Positions 61,774-64,000 of a DNA stretch of 64,000 nucleotides are shown here, piece by piece. Each line of letters starts with the position of its first letter. The stretch's first letter is position 1. This DNA comes from Tabrizicola sp. (GTDB lineage Bacteria > Pseudomonadota > Alphaproteobacteria > Rhodobacterales > Rhodobacteraceae): assembly GCF_030694085.1 (NCBI RefSeq), contig NZ_JAUXZE010000071.1, positions 122,727 to 186,726 on the forward strand. The letters are read 5' to 3'. The notes under the pieces are model-generated. The model did no database searches and was not told the origin of the DNA. It saw nothing but the letters and a program-made list of their open reading frames with translations. Position numbers and translations under genes: made by a program.

Positions 61774-62376
61774 CTAGGGATTCAATCTTGTAACACTCCA
61801 ATCGTCGGAAAGCTCCGCGCGATACCAGCGAAAGCGGTCGTGCAACCGGAACGCGCCGTCGGCCCAGAATTCGATCTCGACGGGTCGAATCCGAAAGCCC
61901 CCCCAGAATGGCGGGCGGGGCGGATTCGGGCCTTTCGTCAGCGCGAGCTTCGCCGCCTCGGCCATCAGCGCCTCACGCGAGGACAAGGGTTGCGACTGCT
62001 GGCTGGCCCAGGCGCCGATGCGCGACTTGAGGCTGCGGCTGGTGAAATACTCGTCGGCCTTTGGGCCTTCCTCGCGCGTCACCGTGCCCCGGACACGGAT
62101 CTGGCGACGCAGCGACTTCCAGTGCAGCACGAAGGCGGCCTTGCCTGCGGTCTCGATCTCTTGTCCCTTTTTCGAGGTGTAGTTGGTGTAGAAGACGAAG
62201 GCATCCGCTTCGATCTCTTTCAGGAGAACCATGCGGACATTGGGCAGCCCCTGGTCGTCCACGGTGGCCAGGGCGATGGCGTTCGGGTCGTTCGGCTCGG
62301 TCGCTTCGGCCTCGGTCAGCCAGGCCTGGGCCAGCACGAAGGGGTCGCTGCCCGCGAAGATGCCTGTGCGGTCCAT
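61774..62376 (-). CDS. pdxH: Pyridoxamine 5'-phosphate oxidase
   Basis: 200 residues, FMN enzyme making pyridoxal phosphate. [16 protein letters not shown] segment ([15 protein letters not shown]), [13 protein letters not shown], and C-terminus RLNP, typical of PdxH. Divergent from fabI. Confidence 0.95.
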   Translation of the reverse strand: MDRTGIFAGSDPFVLAQAWLTEAEATEPNDPNAIALATVDDQGLPNVRMVLLKEIEADAFVFYTNYTSKKGQEIETAGKAAFVLHWKSLRRQIRVRGTVTREEGPKADEYFTSRSLKSRIGAWASQQSQPLSSREALMAEAAKLALTKGPNPPRPPFWGGFRIRPVEIEFWADGAFRLHDRFRWYRAELSDDWSVTRLNP

Positions 62377-62472
62377 GATGGCTCCTTACCCTGGCGTTAA
62401 GGACCTGCCTTGAAGGGCGGCCCCGCTTCGCCTACACGTCATAGCCAACGAAAAATGGGCTAGGGGTCAGGA

Positions 62473-63303
62473 ATGTCAACCGGACTGATGCAGGGCAAGC
62501 GCGGCCTGATCATGGGGCTTGCGAACGACAAGTCCATCGCCTGGGGCATCGCCCAGGCCGTGGCGGCCCAGGGGGCGAAGCTGGCGTTCAGCTACCAGGG
62601 CGAGGCGCTGAAGAAGCGGGTCGAGCCCTTGGCCGAGTCCTTGGGCAAGCCAATGCTCTTCGAATGTGACGTCGCAAGCGACGAGAGCATCGACGCGCTC
62701 TTCGCCGGGCTGAAGGCCGAGTGGGGGCAGATCGACTTTCTGGTCCACGCCATCGGGTTCGCGGACAAGAACGAGTTGCGCGGCCGCTACGTCGATACAT
62801 CGCGCGCCGGTTTCGCGCTGGCGATGGACATCTCGGTCTATTCCTTCACCGCAGTCTGCCAGCGGGCGGCGGCGATGATGGGGCCGGGGGGCAGCCTTCT
62901 GACCCTGACCTATTTCGGCGCCGAGAAGGTCATGCCGCATTACAACGTGATGGGCGTGGCGAAGGCGGGGCTGGAGGCATCGGTCAAGTATCTGGCCGAG
63001 GATCTGGGCAAGGACGGCATCCGGGTGAACGCGATCAGCGCCGGGCCGATCAAGACGCTGGCCGCCAGCGGCATCGGCGATTTCCGCTACATCATGAAGT
63101 GGAATGAACTGAACTCACCCCTGCGCCGCAACGTGACGCAGGAAGAGGTCGGCAAGGCCGCGCTTTACCTGCTGTCGGACCTCGGGTCGGGAACGACTGG
63201 CGAGAACCTGCACGTCGACGCGGGCTATCACGTCGTCGGCATGAAGGCGATTGATGCGCCGGACATCGACATCGTGACCGGCAAGAAGGAAAACGGCCAG
63301 TGA
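62473..63303 (+). CDS. fabI: Enoyl-[acyl-carrier-protein] reductase FabI
   Basis: 276 residues, short-chain dehydrogenase fold; last step of fatty acid elongation with NADH. GLANDKSIAWGIA is the FabI N-terminal signature. Catalytic Tyr147 and Tyr157 with Lys164 (Y-x6-K). Stop overlaps the LysE gene start (GTGA). Confidence 0.97.
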   Translation: MSTGLMQGKRGLIMGLANDKSIAWGIAQAVAAQGAKLAFSYQGEALKKRVEPLAESLGKPMLFECDVASDESIDALFAGLKAEWGQIDFLVHAIGFADKNELRGRYVDTSRAGFALAMDISVYSFTAVCQRAAAMMGPGGSLLTLTYFGAEKVMPHYNVMGVAKAGLEASVKYLAEDLGKDGIRVNAISAGPIKTLAASGIGDFRYIMKWNELNSPLRRNVTQEEVGKAALYLLSDLGSGTTGENLHVDAGYHVVGMKAIDAPDIDIVTGKKENGQ

Positions 63304-63914
63304 GCCTTGCGGCCTTTCTGGCCTTTGCGGGCCTGGTGCTGTTTGCCGTGGTCTCGCCCGGCCCGGCCGTGCTGATGTCGGCCCGCACCGGGCTGAGCGA
63401 AGGATTCCGCACCGGCGTCATGCTGGCGCTGGGCATCGCCACGGGCGCGGTCTTCTGGGCGCTGGCGGCGATGTTCGGCCTTCACCTGATCTTCGACGCG
63501 GCGCCCTCGCTTCTGTGGGCCCTGAAGATCGGCGGGGCGGCCTACCTTCTGTGGATGGCCTGGCACCTCTGGCGCGACGCGAAAACGCCTTTCATCGCCG
63601 ATGACGCGCGGCCCGTGCCGCGGTCGCCCTTCGCGGCCTTCCGGCTGGGGCTGTGGACCAACCTGTCGAACCCGAAGGCCGTGGTCATGTATTCCTCGAT
63701 CTTCCTTGGCACCGTCAGCCCCGGCACTCCGGTCTGGGTCCTTGGGATGTTGATTCTGATGATCCTGTTGATGGAGACCGCCTGGAACAGCGTTGTCGCC
63801 CGCATCTTCTCGATGGAGCGGACGCGTGCGGCCTACATCAGCCTGAAAACCGTGATCGACCGCTGCTTCGGGGCAGCACTTGCCCTCTTGGGCGTCAAGA
63901 TCGTCGCCACCTGA
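63300..63914 (+). CDS. LysE-family amino acid exporter
   Basis: 204 residues with six hydrophobic segments and the N-terminal SPGPAVLMSARTG motif of the LysE/RhtB family. Exports amino acids or related metabolites; substrate not predictable. GTG start at 63300 overlaps the fabI stop. Confidence 0.9.
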   Translation: MSLAAFLAFAGLVLFAVVSPGPAVLMSARTGLSEGFRTGVMLALGIATGAVFWALAAMFGLHLIFDAAPSLLWALKIGGAAYLLWMAWHLWRDAKTPFIADDARPVPRSPFAAFRLGLWTNLSNPKAVVMYSSIFLGTVSPGTPVWVLGMLILMILLMETAWNSVVARIFSMERTRAAYISLKTVIDRCFGAALALLGVKIVAT

Positions 63915-63928
63915 AGGAGGGGCCCCAT

Positions 63929-64000
63929 GTCCGCTGACCGCCTGCCGCATGAAAAAGGGTTTCACGTCAGCTGGGACCAGATCCACCGCGACGCCCGCGC
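63929..64000 (+). CDS. gpt: Xanthine (guanine) phosphoribosyltransferase, 5' end
   Basis: 24 codons before the window ends: MSADRLPHEKGFHVSWDQIH and onward. The PHEKGFHVSWDQIHRD start matches Gpt of Rhodobacteraceae as I know it. AAGGAGG lies six bases upstream of the ATG. Purine salvage; the catalytic part is outside the window. Confidence 0.75.

Overview
The window is high-GC, gene-dense DNA from an alphaproteobacterium, most likely a member of the Rhodobacteraceae (Rhodobacter/Roseobacter lineage). The evidence is the gene order trpG-trpD-trpC-moaC-moeA-lexA with an alphaproteobacterial GTTC-N7-GTTC SOS box, a ccmABCDG cytochrome c maturation cluster, a DddP-type DMSP lyase, and many housekeeping proteins of the usual lengths for that group. 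I see no phage, insertion sequence, CRISPR array or plasmid function. The window reads as chromosome with small accessory islets.

Layout. 1-3.2 kb: the 3' end of lon, an HU-like protein, two valine tRNAs (CAC and TAC) and a divergent membrane protein/TetR pair around a perfect palindrome. 3.3-8.7 kb: a MacB-like ABC ATPase, an FtsX-type permease and an HlyD-type adaptor, then a convergent membrane-anchored Ser/Thr kinase. 9.1-15.2 kb: an accessory islet with an FAD amine oxidase-like protein, an exported vanadium haloperoxidase-like protein and an exported CRTAC1/UnbV protein in one direction, and a dimethylformamidase-like protein diverging from them. 15.2-18 kb: ccmABCDG. 18-28.5 kb: an HxlR regulator, aconitase, a DUF1223 protein, a lipid A-type acyltransferase, an EamA transporter, an isolated fliG, two small exported proteins that share a Cys/Trp motif, and purB. 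28.5-31.3 kb: a small membrane-protein operon controlled by a divergent TetR gene with two identical-type operators, then two damaged genes.

31.4-36 kb: dddP diverges from a DUF3445 (heme-dependent oxidative N-demethylase-like), flavodoxin-fold reductase and esterase operon. 36-40 kb: glnA, glnB, and a bifunctional NAD(P)HX repair gene that carries an in-frame palindromic repeat. 40-44.5 kb: an Lrp regulator diverging from a type III ornithine decarboxylase, a DUF2235 hydrolase, N-carbamoylputrescine amidase and an alternative oxidase, so polyamine synthesis from two directions lies close together. 44.6-54.4 kb: gltA, gltX, comEC and the trpGDC-moaCA(moeA)-lexA block. 54.6-60.5 kb: a cupin, a threonine-to-glycine operon (XRE-cupin regulator, kbl, methyltransferase, tdh), selO and tRNA-Pro. 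60.6-64 kb: a DUF192 protein, a double cold-shock protein, pdxH, fabI, a LysE exporter and the start of gpt.

The least ordinary signal is between and inside genes: at least three families of dispersed palindromic repeats. One family supplies the stop codon of two genes. One copy of a related palindrome sits in frame inside the NAD(P)HX repair gene. Another family is a roughly 115-base element with a hairpin whose stem sequence changes between copies while its pairing and GAAGG loop are kept.
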